Assembly: GCA_049324835.1 (NCBI GenBank)
Contig: JBMOMT010000002.1
Span: 1 to 33,751, forward strand
Reading direction: 5' to 3'
Source of the DNA: JBMOMT01 sp049324835
GTDB lineage: Bacteria; Chloroflexota; Anaerolineae; CAYNKW01
Length of the DNA stretch: 33,751 nucleotides
A program made the translations under genes and the position numbers. A model generated the notes under the pieces. The model worked only from the letters and a program-made list of their open reading frames with translations, was not told the DNA's origin and ran no database searches. Of the stretch, positions 8,198 to 16,827 are shown piece by piece (within the stretch, counting starts at the first letter, position 1; each line of letters begins with the position of its first letter).

Positions 8198-9570
8198 GTT
8201 GCCTGGCCTGCCGAGATCAACGGCACGATGCGGGGTTGGACGACGCGCGCCAGCTCTTGGGGCGTCAGGCGCACCAATGCCTGCATGCCGCCCCCGCCGG
8301 CATAGATGGTGGGTTGTTGCAGCACGCCGGGGTCCATCAGCGCCGGCAGGGAAAAACGATGGCCAAAGGGGGGCACCGTGCCCACGGCGTAGCCGGTGAG
8401 TTCCGCCACCTCCTCTGCCGAGGCCATTTTGACCCGTTTTTTGCCCACGCCCAGGTGAGCGGCCACGGCCCCCCGGTCGACGTGGGCCAGACCATTGGCC
8501 ATGACCAGGTAGGGCTGCCCATCGACCAAAAAGAGCAGCGATTTGAGGATCGCTTGCGGCGGGGCATCCACGGCGGCGGCAGCCGCCTCTACGGTGGGCG
8601 TCTCTACGGCCAACAAGATCACCTGAGCCGCCACACCGTTGTCGGCGATCCATTGAGCCAGGTCTTTTTCGTTGCGAACGAACATACCCTTCCTTTCGCG
8701 GTGGGCGTGCGCCCAGGCAGCCGAGAATTCGGCGCCCATCACCAGGATGAGCGCGGCGATATAGGTGAAGGTGAGAAAGACGATAATGGTCGTCAGTGAG
8801 CCATAGACCAGGCTATAGCTGGCAAAGTTACGCAGGTAGAGGTTGAAGCCATATTTGGCCAGTTGCCAGGCCGTACTGGCGATCAGCGCGCCGGGCAGCA
8901 CCTCTCGCCAGTGCACGCGCACCACCGGCAAGAAACGGTAGAGAGAAAAGAAGACCAGGTAATCCACCAGCATGGGCCCCAGCAGGGGCAGCAGTCTTTG
9001 CCCCAGGTGGCTGTTGAACGGCTCGATGCCCAGGCCGGGCAGTTTAAAATGCAGCAACAGGTCAAAGAGCGTTGTGGTCAGGGTGGAGAGAAAAAAAAGC
9101 AGCCCGATGCCAATGACGATAGCCAGCGCCAGCGCCTGCTGCCGCCAGAACGATCGGCGCACCGAAGCATCCCAGGCGCGATTGATGGCGCGGTCGATGG
9201 CGCTGAACACGCTAGACGCCGACCAGAGCAGTCCCAATCCGGCCAGCGTGCCCACGGCTCCCCGGTTGCGCAACACGCTGGCCACGTTATCTCGCACCAG
9301 CGCGCCGGCGGTGGGCAGGAACTGTTCGATAAAGGCCACCACCTGCTCCTGGGCCGCTACCGAATTGAGCAGGTTGCTGCTGACGGCCAACAAGAGCAGG
9401 GCCAGTGGAAAGAAGGAAAACAGGGCGCGGTAAGCGATGTTGGCCGCCAGCGCCGCTCCGTTGTCCTGGCCAAAGGAGACGATGGTGTGCTGGATGATGC
9501 CCGGCAGCCCACCGCTGAGCCGATCTAGTTGGTGGTAGGTTTGTGATAGCCGCTGTTGCCAGTTGCCCAT
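8194..9570 (-). CDS. fusion of YihY/BrkB membrane domain with YbaK-like deacylase domain
   Basis: A 458-residue two-part protein. Residues about 22-292 are a YihY/BrkB-family membrane domain with six predicted helices (ANIAYRALFSFFPLALLLLA at 43-62, the SSVFSAIDRAINRAW motif, LPGALIASTAWQLAKYGF near 225). This family was once called RNase BN in error, and its role is unclear. Residues about 300-455 resemble YbaK/ProX aminoacyl-tRNA deacylases: ILKSLLFLVDG with K343, HLGVGKKRVKMASAEEV and GTVPPFGHR at 397-405. The two are normally separate proteins; the open frame is continuous here. ATG 9570 is preceded by an AAGGAAGG-type SD; a longer frame upstream overlaps the promoter. Confidence 0.8.
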   Translation of the reverse strand: MGNWQQRLSQTYHQLDRLSGGLPGIIQHTIVSFGQDNGAALAANIAYRALFSFFPLALLLLAVSSNLLNSVAAQEQVVAFIEQFLPTAGALVRDNVASVLRNRGAVGTLAGLGLLWSASSVFSAIDRAINRAWDASVRRSFWRQQALALAIVIGIGLLFFLSTLTTTLFDLLLHFKLPGLGIEPFNSHLGQRLLPLLGPMLVDYLVFFSLYRFLPVVRVHWREVLPGALIASTAWQLAKYGFNLYLRNFASYSLVYGSLTTIIVFLTFTYIAALILVMGAEFSAAWAHAHRERKGMFVRNEKDLAQWIADNGVAAQVILLAVETPTVEAAAAAVDAPPQAILKSLLFLVDGQPYLVMANGLAHVDRGAVAAHLGVGKKRVKMASAEEVAELTGYAVGTVPPFGHRFSLPALMDPGVLQQPTIYAGGGGMQALVRLTPQELARVVQPRIVPLISAGQAT

Positions 9571-9610
9571 GCCTTCCTTTTTATCGACGACCACCGCTCG
9601 TTCACTGCCA

Positions 9611-9639
9611 ACTATACCACAAGCCAGTAGGACGCGCAA
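9611..9639 (-). promoter_or_regulatory. minus-strand sigma70-type promoter
   Basis: On the minus strand, TTGCGC (9639-9634) and TATAGT (9616-9611) are 17 bases apart, and TG plus one base precedes the -10. It lies about 40 bases before the BrkB-YbaK start and would drive the five-gene operon 9570-5703. Confidence 0.55.
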
Positions 9640-9709
9640 GCAAGTCGGCAGCCGATCCTCCCGCAGGCTCGACCAGAGTGAATTACATCTGGTTTTTGAG
9701 GCCGGTGTC

Positions 9710-9738
9710 TTGACAAAATCGATGATCCATGCTATCAT
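9710..9738 (+). promoter_or_regulatory. sigma70-type promoter of the tetR operon
   Basis: A perfect -35 TTGACA (9710-9715) and -10 TATCAT (9733-9738) with a 17-base spacer. The start of transcription would fall inside the palindromic operator that follows. Confidence 0.8.
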
Positions 9739-9741
9739 ATT

Positions 9742-9755
9742 AACGAACGTTCGTT
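9742..9755. promoter_or_regulatory. TetR-type palindromic operator
   Basis: AACGAACGTTCGTT is a perfect 14-bp palindrome placed 3 bases after the -10 and 24 bases before the repressor start. Its position would block transcription when the TetR protein binds, so autorepression of the whole operon is inferred. Confidence 0.75.
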
Positions 9756-9779
9756 TAATTAAGTGATGAGGAACGTATC

Positions 9780-10430
9780 GTGTCCGATACTACAAAAATC
9801 CCCAAGGGTGAACAAACCCGACAGTCCATTCTCGATGCGGCCAAAGCGCTTTTCATCGCTCAGGGTTTCACTGCCGCCAGCATGCGCCAGATCGCCCAGG
9901 CGGTGGGCATCACCCCGGCGGCCATCTACAATCACTTTGCCAGCAAAGACGAGATTTTTACCGCTGTTCTGCAGCAGGCGGCCCCCTTTGACGAGACCTC
10001 TGATCTGTTCGAGGCCCGCGAGGCCGAAACACTCGAGGATATGATCTATCGTATGGTGCAGGGTATGGTGACACTGCTTCTGAACCGGGAGGATTACATC
10101 CAGTTGGGCCTCATCGATGCCCAGGAGCGCGATGGCGCCACCATCGTCACCTTTTTGCCCCAGCTTTTCCCGAGTTTTGTGAGGTTCTATGAACGAATGA
10201 CCGACGCCGATGCCAGACAGCAGCGGCTGCGCCAGATTCCCGCGCCCATCTTGATGCGCACGCTCATCAGCCTGATTTTTGGCTTTATCATCACCGAGCG
10301 CGTGGGCAGACCGACAGCCACGCTCAACCTGCCCGACATGGACTGGGTGCAGGGGCTGGTCGATATTTTTATGCATGGCGTTTTAAAATCCGCTGAGGAG
10401 ACAGTGTATGGAGACAGTCATTCAAACTAG
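9780..10430 (+). CDS. TetR-family transcriptional repressor
   Basis: A 216-residue regulator. The N-terminal helix-turn-helix is clear: SILDAAKALFIAQGFTAASM followed by RQIAQAVGITPAAIYNHFASKDEIF (about residues 15-60). The rest is the variable ligand-binding domain, including a C-terminal stretch with aromatic and hydrophobic residues. The start is GTG 9780, 7 bases after GAGGAA; an ATG a little upstream is in another frame. It overlaps the ABC gene by 23 bases, and it faces a palindrome in its own promoter, so it most likely controls the exporter downstream and itself. The inducer is unknown. Confidence 0.92.
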   Translation: MSDTTKIPKGEQTRQSILDAAKALFIAQGFTAASMRQIAQAVGITPAAIYNHFASKDEIFTAVLQQAAPFDETSDLFEAREAETLEDMIYRMVQGMVTLLLNREDYIQLGLIDAQERDGATIVTFLPQLFPSFVRFYERMTDADARQQRLRQIPAPILMRTLISLIFGFIITERVGRPTATLNLPDMDWVQGLVDIFMHGVLKSAEETVYGDSHSN

Positions 10431-11124
10431 AGAGGTTCGTAAGTGTTTTGGTCCCGTCCGCGCCGTCGATGGGGTGGACCTGACGGTGCAGGCGGGCGAG
10501 ATTTTCGGCCTGCTGGGCCCAAATGGCTCCGGCAAGACCACCCTCATCCGGCTGCTCACCGGTCTGCTCAAAGCCAGCGCCGGCCAGGTGAGCACACTGG
10601 GCCAGGCCATGCCCAGCAAGGCCATTCTGAGTCGCGTAGGTTATATGACTCAGGCCGGCGCTCTCTACGAAGACCTGACCATCTGGGAAAACGTGGCCTT
10701 TTTTGCCGAAATGTGCGGCAGTTTCGACCGTAGCCGGGTGGAAGAGGTGATCACCCTGGTGGGTCTGGGTGATCGGGCTGGCAGCCTGGTGCGCACCCTG
10801 TCTGGCGGCATGAAGCAGCGCGCCTCGCTGGCCTGCGCGTTGGTGCACCAACCCCGCCTGCTGCTGCTGGACGAGCCCACGGTGGGGGTCGATCCTCAGT
10901 TGCGGGTCACTTTTTGGACCTACTTTCGCCGGCTGGCCGATCAGGGTGTCACGCTCGTTGTCTCCAGCCACGTGATGGACGAGGCCGAGCGCTGCGACAG
11001 GCTAGGCTTTATGCGGCAGGGTAAACTGCTGGCCCAGGGCTCGGCCGCCGACCTCCGCGCTCAGGCCGGTGCAGAGACACTGGAAGCTGCCTTTTTGTTA
11101 TTCGCCCAAGGAGTGGAACCATGA
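10408..11124 (+). CDS. ABC transporter ATP-binding protein
   Basis: A 238-residue ATPase subunit of an ABC-2 type exporter. Walker A is GPNGSGKTT (37-45), the signature is LSGGM (131-135), Walker B is LLLLDEPT (151-158) and the switch histidine is H188. GAGGAG precedes the ATG. The start overlaps the end of tetR and the end overlaps the permease by 4 bases, so the three are translated together. Closest types are drug, hemolysin or Nod-factor exporters (DrrA/CcmA-like). Confidence 0.93.
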   Translation: METVIQTREVRKCFGPVRAVDGVDLTVQAGEIFGLLGPNGSGKTTLIRLLTGLLKASAGQVSTLGQAMPSKAILSRVGYMTQAGALYEDLTIWENVAFFAEMCGSFDRSRVEEVITLVGLGDRAGSLVRTLSGGMKQRASLACALVHQPRLLLLDEPTVGVDPQLRVTFWTYFRRLADQGVTLVVSSHVMDEAERCDRLGFMRQGKLLAQGSAADLRAQAGAETLEAAFLLFAQGVEP

Positions 11125-12290
11125 ACGTGCGAAGAATTTTCGCCCTGGCCCGCCGGGTGATGCGCCAGGTGCTGCGTGATCGGCGAACGGTGGGCCTGTT
11201 GGTGTTTGTGCCCATGTTTGTGCTGTGGTTGAGCGCGCTGCTCTTTCGCGCCGATCCGACCCGTATTCCCCTGGGTGTGGTCAACGAGGATCAGGGGCTA
11301 TCGATCCCCTTGAGCGGCCAGATCGTCATGGCCGGGCGCATCATCGATGAGCTGAGCGCTGGCGAGGCGTTTGACGTTCAAGGGCTGGAGCGCGGCGAAA
11401 TCGACGACCGCCTGCGCGATGGCACGGTGCAGGGGGTGCTGGTCTTTGCGGGGGATTTTTCGGCCCAGTTCCACGAAAATCGGCAAGCGGCCCTCGATCT
11501 GCGGCTGGAAGGCTCTAACCCGGCCCGCAGCATGGCCATCACCGCCCGCGTAACCGAAGCGGCCATGAAGGCATTGGCCGGACTGGTCTCGATGGGCTTT
11601 GGATTGCCCGGCGCGTCTCAGATGGACAAAAGTGAGACCCAGTTGCCGGTCACGGTGAAGGCGACCTATCTCTTTGCCGGGCAAGAATTCGACACCATGG
11701 ATTTCATCGCGCCGGTTTACATTGCCTTGCTGGCCATCTTTTTCGTTTTTCTGCTCACCTGTGTCTCGTTCTTGCGCGAGCGCTCCCAGGGCACCATGGA
11801 GCGCCTGCTCGCCACGCCGGCCACCCGATTGGAGATCGTGCTGGGCTACATGGCGGGGCTGGGGGCGTTTGCCCTGATCCAGGTGGCGGTGATTCTCTTT
11901 TTCACCGTCTGGGTGCTCAAGATCCATTACCTGGGCAGCCTGGTGCTGCTGTTCGTCGTGGTGGCGTTGCTGGCGGTGGTGGGCGTGAGCCTGGGCATTC
12001 TGGCTTCGGCTTTTGCCCGCAACGAGTTTCAGGTGGTGCAGTTTATCCCACTGCTCATCATCCCTCAGGCGCTGCTGAGCGGCACTTTTTGGGCGGTAGA
12101 TGAACTGCCGACCTTTTTGCAGCCGCTGGCGTATATCATGCCGCTGACCTACGCCAATTATGCCCTGCGCGATGTGATGCTCAAGGGTTGGGGGCTGGCC
12201 GAGATCTGGCCCAACCTGGCGGTGCTGTTGGGCCTGGCCATGCTGCTCATTGGCCTGGGCGCACTGACCATGCGCCGCGAGGTGGCGTGA
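11121..12290 (+). CDS. ABC-2 type permease
   Basis: A 389-residue membrane subunit pairing with the ATPase just upstream. It has one membrane segment near residues 22-42, a large outside domain (about 45-190), and five further segments from about 195 to the end, with SFLRERSQGTMERLLATPATRLEIVLGY, the typical coupling region, and LLSGTFWAVDELPTFLQPLAYIMPLTYANYALRDVM, the typical ABC-2 C-terminal pattern (YhgE/Pip and DrrB-like). It exports an unknown compound. It ends 1 base before the acetyltransferase start. Confidence 0.92.
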   Translation: MNVRRIFALARRVMRQVLRDRRTVGLLVFVPMFVLWLSALLFRADPTRIPLGVVNEDQGLSIPLSGQIVMAGRIIDELSAGEAFDVQGLERGEIDDRLRDGTVQGVLVFAGDFSAQFHENRQAALDLRLEGSNPARSMAITARVTEAAMKALAGLVSMGFGLPGASQMDKSETQLPVTVKATYLFAGQEFDTMDFIAPVYIALLAIFFVFLLTCVSFLRERSQGTMERLLATPATRLEIVLGYMAGLGAFALIQVAVILFFTVWVLKIHYLGSLVLLFVVVALLAVVGVSLGILASAFARNEFQVVQFIPLLIIPQALLSGTFWAVDELPTFLQPLAYIMPLTYANYALRDVMLKGWGLAEIWPNLAVLLGLAMLLIGLGALTMRREVA

Positions 12291-12291
12291 T

Positions 12292-13554
12292 ATGCTCAGC
12301 CCTGTCCAACCCTATCACAAAGAACTGGACGCCAGCCTGGTGTTAAAATCGGTGGTCGATGCGCGAGACGTGGAGCGGCTGGCCGCCTTTAACGGCAGCA
12401 TCCACGATGACAGTGTGGCCGCCATGACCCATGAGCTGATCCACCACCACCCCCACACCCGCCCGGAGGGCTGGCTTTTCGTGGAAGACCAGGCGACCGG
12501 GCAGATTATCTCGTCGCTGTGCCTCATCCCCTGGACGTGGCGCTACGAGGGCGTGGCGCTCCAGGTTGGCGAGATGGGCATCGTCGGCACGCGAGAGGAC
12601 TACCGGCATCGTGGACTGGTCCGCGCGTTGGCTGCCCGCTTTGACGAGCTGCTGCGCCAGGGTGATTTCGACCTGAGCCCCATCCAGGGCATTCCCTTCT
12701 TTTACCGGCAGTTGGGTTATGAATATGCGCTGCCGCTGGAGGCCGACTGGCGACTCGAACTGTACCAGTCGCCGGATCCACCACCCGGCTACAGTTTTCG
12801 CCAGGCGACACTCGACGATCTGCCGGCCCTGATGGCCATGTACGACCAGGCTGCCGCCGATCTATCCATCCACGCCGCGCGCGACGAGGCCGTGTGGCGT
12901 TATCTCTTTGGGCCTTCGCTCAAAACCGAAGTGACAGCCCAGACGTGGCTGGTTCTGGATGAGACAAAACGCCGAGTGGGCTACTATCGCGTGCCGGAAC
13001 ATGGCTTTGGCGAGGGATTGATCGTCAACGAGGTATCGCGCCTGAGCCACGACGCCGCGCTGGCCGTGCTGGATCATCTGAAACGACTGGCCGTGGGGCG
13101 GCGCAAGCCCTATCTCCGGCTGAATTTGCCGGTCGATGGCACGCTGGTCCAGGTCGCTCGTTGCCACGGCGCGCGCCACATTGGCACCTATGCCTGGCAG
13201 ATCCGCCTGGTGGATGTGGGTCGGCTGCTGGGCAAGCTGGCGCCAGTGCTGGAACGGCGCATCGCCGCCAGCCCCTTTGCCGGGCTGACGGAACAGGTCT
13301 GCCTCAACCTGTACCGCGAAGCGTTCGAGATGCGTTTTGAGAGGGGCCGGCTGGTTGCTGTGGAATCGCTGGGATTCAAAGGGCGGAGCGGCATCGACTT
13401 GCCGCCGGCGCTGGCGGCGCCGCTGCTGCTGGGCTATCGCAGCCGCCAGGAACTGGCCCAGGTGTACCCCGACGTGATGGTGTGGCCCGAGTGGTCATGC
13501 CTGGTGGACGTGCTGTTTCCCAAGGTCAGTTCGTTCATCTATACCAATTATTGA
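12292..13554 (+). CDS. Eis-like GNAT acetyltransferase
   Basis: A 420-residue protein with the layout of Eis-type enhanced-survival acetyltransferases: an N-terminal GNAT domain with MGIVGTREDYRHRGLVRALAARFDELL (the acetyl-CoA loop Q/R-x-x-G-x-G/A as YRHRGLV), a second degenerate GNAT domain in the middle, and a C-terminal SCP2-like part ending in the usual region. Some Eis proteins acetylate aminoglycosides. The gene starts 1 base after the permease stop, so it shares control by TetR; together they suggest modification plus export of a toxic compound. The length fits the family. Confidence 0.82.
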   Translation: MLSPVQPYHKELDASLVLKSVVDARDVERLAAFNGSIHDDSVAAMTHELIHHHPHTRPEGWLFVEDQATGQIISSLCLIPWTWRYEGVALQVGEMGIVGTREDYRHRGLVRALAARFDELLRQGDFDLSPIQGIPFFYRQLGYEYALPLEADWRLELYQSPDPPPGYSFRQATLDDLPALMAMYDQAAADLSIHAARDEAVWRYLFGPSLKTEVTAQTWLVLDETKRRVGYYRVPEHGFGEGLIVNEVSRLSHDAALAVLDHLKRLAVGRRKPYLRLNLPVDGTLVQVARCHGARHIGTYAWQIRLVDVGRLLGKLAPVLERRIAASPFAGLTEQVCLNLYREAFEMRFERGRLVAVESLGFKGRSGIDLPPALAAPLLLGYRSRQELAQVYPDVMVWPEWSCLVDVLFPKVSSFIYTNY

Positions 13555-13578
13555 CAGGGCTTGTGCAGTTGCCCCCAC

Positions 13579-13676
13579 AGGTGACAGGCGCTTTGGCTAA
13601 TGGCTGTTTTGTATGGCCGATTTACTGGAATATCATCCCGGCCTGGTTCAAACAGCGCTTGAAGTGCCTGTCACCT
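13579..13676. repeat. 98-bp nested inverted repeat (hairpin element)
   Basis: The arms AGGTGACAGGCGCTT (13579-13593) and AAGTGCCTGTCACCT (13662-13676) match at 14 of 15 positions. Inside, GCTGTTT (13603-13609) pairs with AAACAGC (13650-13656) and GGCCG (13615-13619) with CGGCC (13639-13643), around a 19-base loop. This fills much of the 334-base gap 13555-13888, which has no gene. Confidence 0.7.
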
Positions 13677-13812
13677 CAACCGCGTAACTCTTGCCCCTTT
13701 TTACCCCATCCAGGGCGCTGCCTTGTGTCTCACCCGCCGCAGTTGTATTCTTGGCCCAGCCACGCGCTCTGGCTCCCATTTGTTAAAAAAACTGTGCAAT
13801 CTGGGAAAAGTG

Positions 13813-13821
13813 TGGTAAAAT
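13813..13821 (+). promoter_or_regulatory. possible extended -10 promoter
   Basis: TAAAAT (13816-13821) preceded by TGG (13813-13815). The -35 at 17 bases is TGTGCA, which is weak. It lies 67 bases before the DJ-1/PfpI gene, whose SD AAGGGAG is close to the ATG. Confidence 0.35.
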
Positions 13822-13888
13822 AAGCCAGGTACTCGCATTCCTCTGGCAGCCGCGGGCCACCAGAGGATCGATAGAAGGGAGATGTGGC

Positions 13889-14410
13889 ATGGAGTTAACG
13901 GGCAAGCGAGTTGCTATCCTGGCTGAGGAAACGTATGAGGATCTGGAGCTCTGGTATCCGGCCCTGCGCCTGCGCGAAGCCGGCGCCCAGGTCACGATCG
14001 TCGGCAGTGGCAGCGCCGCAACCTACCACAGTAAACACGGCTACCCGGTGACGGTCGATGTCGACGCTGCTCAGGTGAGCGCCGACGATTTTGACGCCCT
14101 GGTGGTGCCCGGCGGGTACGCGCCTGACAGGCTGCGGCGCTATCCGGCAGTGCTGGAACTGGTGCGGAATGTGTTCGAACAACACAAAATCGTGGCCATG
14201 ATCTGCCACGCTGCCTGGGTGCCCATTTCAGCCGGCATCCTCGAGGGCCGCACAGCGACCTGTGTCGCAGCCATCAAAGACGATATCATCAACGCCGGCG
14301 CCGCCTACGTGGATCGGGAAGTCGTGGTGGATGGGCATCTCATTTCATCACGTTTTCCTGCCGACCTGCCGGCATTCTGCAGAGCCATCATTGCCGGCCT
14401 CAAGAGCTGA
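13889..14410 (+). CDS. DJ-1/PfpI-family protein
   Basis: A 173-residue protein of the DJ-1/PfpI group (glyoxalase III, deglycase, or protease-like YhbO types). The nucleophile elbow is MICHAAW with C106 and H107, VVPGGYAPD lies at 72-80, and an early acidic residue (E14-E17 region, AEETYEDLELWYP) is at the usual place. Family members act in the cytoplasm against glycation or electrophile stress; which reaction is done here is not known. ATG 13889 follows AAGGGAG. Confidence 0.88.
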   Translation: MELTGKRVAILAEETYEDLELWYPALRLREAGAQVTIVGSGSAATYHSKHGYPVTVDVDAAQVSADDFDALVVPGGYAPDRLRRYPAVLELVRNVFEQHKIVAMICHAAWVPISAGILEGRTATCVAAIKDDIINAGAAYVDREVVVDGHLISSRFPADLPAFCRAIIAGLKS

Positions 14411-14480
14411 GCGCGCACCCCATTGGCCGTCTCGACCGATCACGAACAGCGTCGACATCGCACAGCAAAGGCGGTGAAGC

Positions 14481-15395
14481 ATGACCAACGACCGGTTCAT
14501 GGTCAAATTTAGAGGAGTGCGGGGGGGATACCCAATGCCAGGGCCGACGACGGTCGGCGTTGGCGGCAATACGACCTGTTTTGAGGTGCGGGTGGCAGGG
14601 CATCTCATCATCGTCGACGCCGGCACAGGCATCATCAGTCTGGGCCGCGAGATGATGCGGCACTATCACGCCACGCGAGAACCGATGCGAGCCTCTATTA
14701 TCCTGACCCACACCCACCACGATCACACCCAGGGCTTTCCCTTTTTCTTGCCGGCCCGGCATGCCCATTGCAGCCTGCACATCTTTGGCCCCAAAGTGCT
14801 CGAAGAAGACCTGCGAGATGTGTTGGCCCGGGCGATGGCGCCGCCGGTTTTTCCGCTGGGACTGGAAGAACTCAACAGCGAGCGTCACATCGATCACATC
14901 CGCCAGGGCAACCTGGTGATCCTCACCACGCCCGCTGAGCGCCCGCAGCTTTTGAGTCCACGTCACGATCCAGAACAAATCCCACCGGACGCGGTGGTGC
15001 TCAGCATTCATCACAGCTACAACCATCCCGGAGGGGTATTGATCTTTCGTATCAGCCATCGCCAGCGCAGCCTGGTCATCGCCACCGATACCGAGGGTTA
15101 TATCGGCGGCGACCAGCGCCTGGTACGTTTTGCCAGGGGCGCCGATCTGTTGATCCACGACGCCGAATACGACGAAGACGAATACGCCAACCAGGGAGTC
15201 ATCCGGCAGGGCTGGGGACACAGCACCTGGCGCATGGCCACCGACGTGGCCCAGGCCGCCGGCGTGAAACAACTGGCCCTCTTTCACCACAGCCCCGATC
15301 ACGACGATGCCTTTTTGAAGGCCATGGAGCGCAAAGCCCAGGCGGTGTTCCCGGATACTTTTCTGGCCTGCGAGGGTCTGACCGTGGAGTTGTGA
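14481..15395 (+). CDS. MBL-fold metal-dependent hydrolase
   Basis: A 304-residue metallo-beta-lactamase-fold protein. The metal site H77-x-H79-H80-D81-H82 is intact (THTHHDH), with later DTEGYI, DAEYDEDEY and HHSPDHDD stretches that supply further ligands. It belongs to the PhnP/RNase Z-like branch by eye (FRGVRGGYPMPGP near the start, as in proteins that act on cyclic nucleotides or phosphodiesters), but no substrate can be assigned. It is 70 bases downstream of the PfpI gene. Confidence 0.82.
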   Translation: MTNDRFMVKFRGVRGGYPMPGPTTVGVGGNTTCFEVRVAGHLIIVDAGTGIISLGREMMRHYHATREPMRASIILTHTHHDHTQGFPFFLPARHAHCSLHIFGPKVLEEDLRDVLARAMAPPVFPLGLEELNSERHIDHIRQGNLVILTTPAERPQLLSPRHDPEQIPPDAVVLSIHHSYNHPGGVLIFRISHRQRSLVIATDTEGYIGGDQRLVRFARGADLLIHDAEYDEDEYANQGVIRQGWGHSTWRMATDVAQAAGVKQLALFHHSPDHDDAFLKAMERKAQAVFPDTFLACEGLTVEL

Positions 15396-15406
15396 CAGGG
15401 AGAACC

Positions 15407-16273
15407 GTGCGACCGTTTGACCTGCTGATCCCCAAAACCATCGACGAGGCCCTGGCCCTGCTGGCCGATCCGGGTGGTCGGCCCATTGCCGGCGGCACCG
15501 ATCTCATCCCACTCATGCAGGCCGGCAAAGAGCGGCCAGAGCGTCTGATCGACCTGAGCCGCCTGACCGGCTTGCGCGACATTCGCCAGAACGGCCAGGA
15601 CCGGCTGTGCATCGGCGGGTTGACCACCCACGCCCAATTGGAGTCATCGGCGCTGATCTGGCAACGAGCCACGGCCCTGGCCCAGGCAGCCCACAATGTG
15701 GGCGGCGCGCAGACGCGGCAGCGGGGCACGGTGGGGGGCAATCTGGTTCACGCCTCGCCGGCCGCCGATGTAGCCCTGGCGCTGCTGGTTCTGGAGGCGC
15801 AGGTCACACTGCGCAGCCGGCAAGCGACGCGGCAACTGCCCCTGACTCAGTTTCTCATCGGGCCGGGCCAGACCGCCCGCCGGCCCGACGAATTGCTCAC
15901 CGAGGTCTCTTTTGCCCTGCCCGCGCCCGGCACGGGCAGCGCCTTTGTCAAGCTGGGCAAACGCGCGGCCATGATCATCGCGGTGGCGAGCGTGGCGGCT
16001 CTGCTGACCCTGGAAGACGGCCTCATCCGCCAGGCGCGCCTGGCGCTGGGTTCCGTGGCGCCCACGGTCATCCGCGCTCCGCAGGCCGAGGCATTGTTAC
16101 GCGGCCGGCCAGCCGGCGAAGCCCTGTTCCACGAGGCCGGAGAAATGACCCGCCAGGAGGCCCAGCCCATCGACGATTTCCGCGCCAGCGCACACTATCG
16201 CCGCCAGATGGTGGCCGTGCTCACCCGGCGCACCCTGCGGGCGGCCCTGTCGCGCGCCACGGCGGGTGAATAG
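15407..16273 (+). CDS. FAD-binding subunit of a molybdenum hydroxylase (CoxM/XdhB-like)
   Basis: A 288-residue FAD-binding protein of the xanthine dehydrogenase/CO dehydrogenase medium-subunit type. FAD motifs are IAGGTDLIPLM (about 27-37), IGGLTTHAQLE, and RGTVGGNLVHASPAADV (about 107-123). It would pass electrons from the 2Fe-2S subunit (encoded at 16828) onward. GTG 15407 is preferred over GTG 15392 because CAGGGAGA lies between them at the right distance. It begins 11 bases after the MBL gene. The catalytic molybdenum subunit is not in this window. Confidence 0.88.
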   Translation: MRPFDLLIPKTIDEALALLADPGGRPIAGGTDLIPLMQAGKERPERLIDLSRLTGLRDIRQNGQDRLCIGGLTTHAQLESSALIWQRATALAQAAHNVGGAQTRQRGTVGGNLVHASPAADVALALLVLEAQVTLRSRQATRQLPLTQFLIGPGQTARRPDELLTEVSFALPAPGTGSAFVKLGKRAAMIIAVASVAALLTLEDGLIRQARLALGSVAPTVIRAPQAEALLRGRPAGEALFHEAGEMTRQEAQPIDDFRASAHYRRQMVAVLTRRTLRAALSRATAGE

Positions 16274-16298
16274 ACCGTTGTTCTCTTGAGGAGGAATT

Positions 16299-16823
16299 TT
16301 GACGACCAAGACCGAAAACGTGCTGGCCCTCTTGCAGGCAGCCATGCAAAACGAACTGGAAGGCGAAAATTTTTACCGCCAGGCTGCCGCCGACAGCCGG
16401 CAGGCGCGGGCCAGATCGCTCTTTGAGTGGCTGGCCGAGCAGGAAGTGGATCATTTCCGCCGGGTCAAACTGGAGCACGATGCCCTGGCGGCGGGCAAAG
16501 GCTGGCAGGGCGTCTCACCCGCCGAGGGGCTGACGATCTTTGCCAGCGACGAACAGACCATCGCCGAAGAGCTGGCCGAAATCAGCAGCGAGGCGGCGGC
16601 CTTCAAGCTGGCCCGTGAGTTTGAGGAAAAGTCTTACGATATCTATCAGCAGGCTGCCGGTGTGGTGCAAGACGAGCGCGGCCAGGCCATCTTGCAGCAA
16701 CTGGCCGAAGAGGAGCGCCGCCACCTGGAGTTGGTCTCAGAGTGGCTCACGTTTCACCTCCTCGACCCTCACACGTCGGCCCACGACTACCGGCGTGGCC
16801 ACACCTACCTGGAAGAGACCTAG
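16299..16823 (+). CDS. ferritin-like (rubrerythrin-type) diiron protein
   Basis: A 174-residue four-helix bundle. Candidate ligands are E19/E23 with E49-x2-H52 in the first helix pair (QNELEGENFY, AEQEVDHF) and the matching pair in the second half (AREFEEKSYDIY, AEEERRHLELV). This is the Ferritin-like/YciE-rubrerythrin pattern without a C-terminal rubredoxin domain. It may handle iron or peroxide. The start is TTG 16299 behind a strong GAGGAGGAA. It sits 25 bases after the FAD subunit and 4 before the 2Fe-2S subunit, an unusual guest in a hydroxylase operon. Confidence 0.85.
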   Translation: MTTKTENVLALLQAAMQNELEGENFYRQAAADSRQARARSLFEWLAEQEVDHFRRVKLEHDALAAGKGWQGVSPAEGLTIFASDEQTIAEELAEISSEAAAFKLAREFEEKSYDIYQQAAGVVQDERGQAILQQLAEEERRHLELVSEWLTFHLLDPHTSAHDYRRGHTYLEET

Positions 16824-16827
16824 CCCC

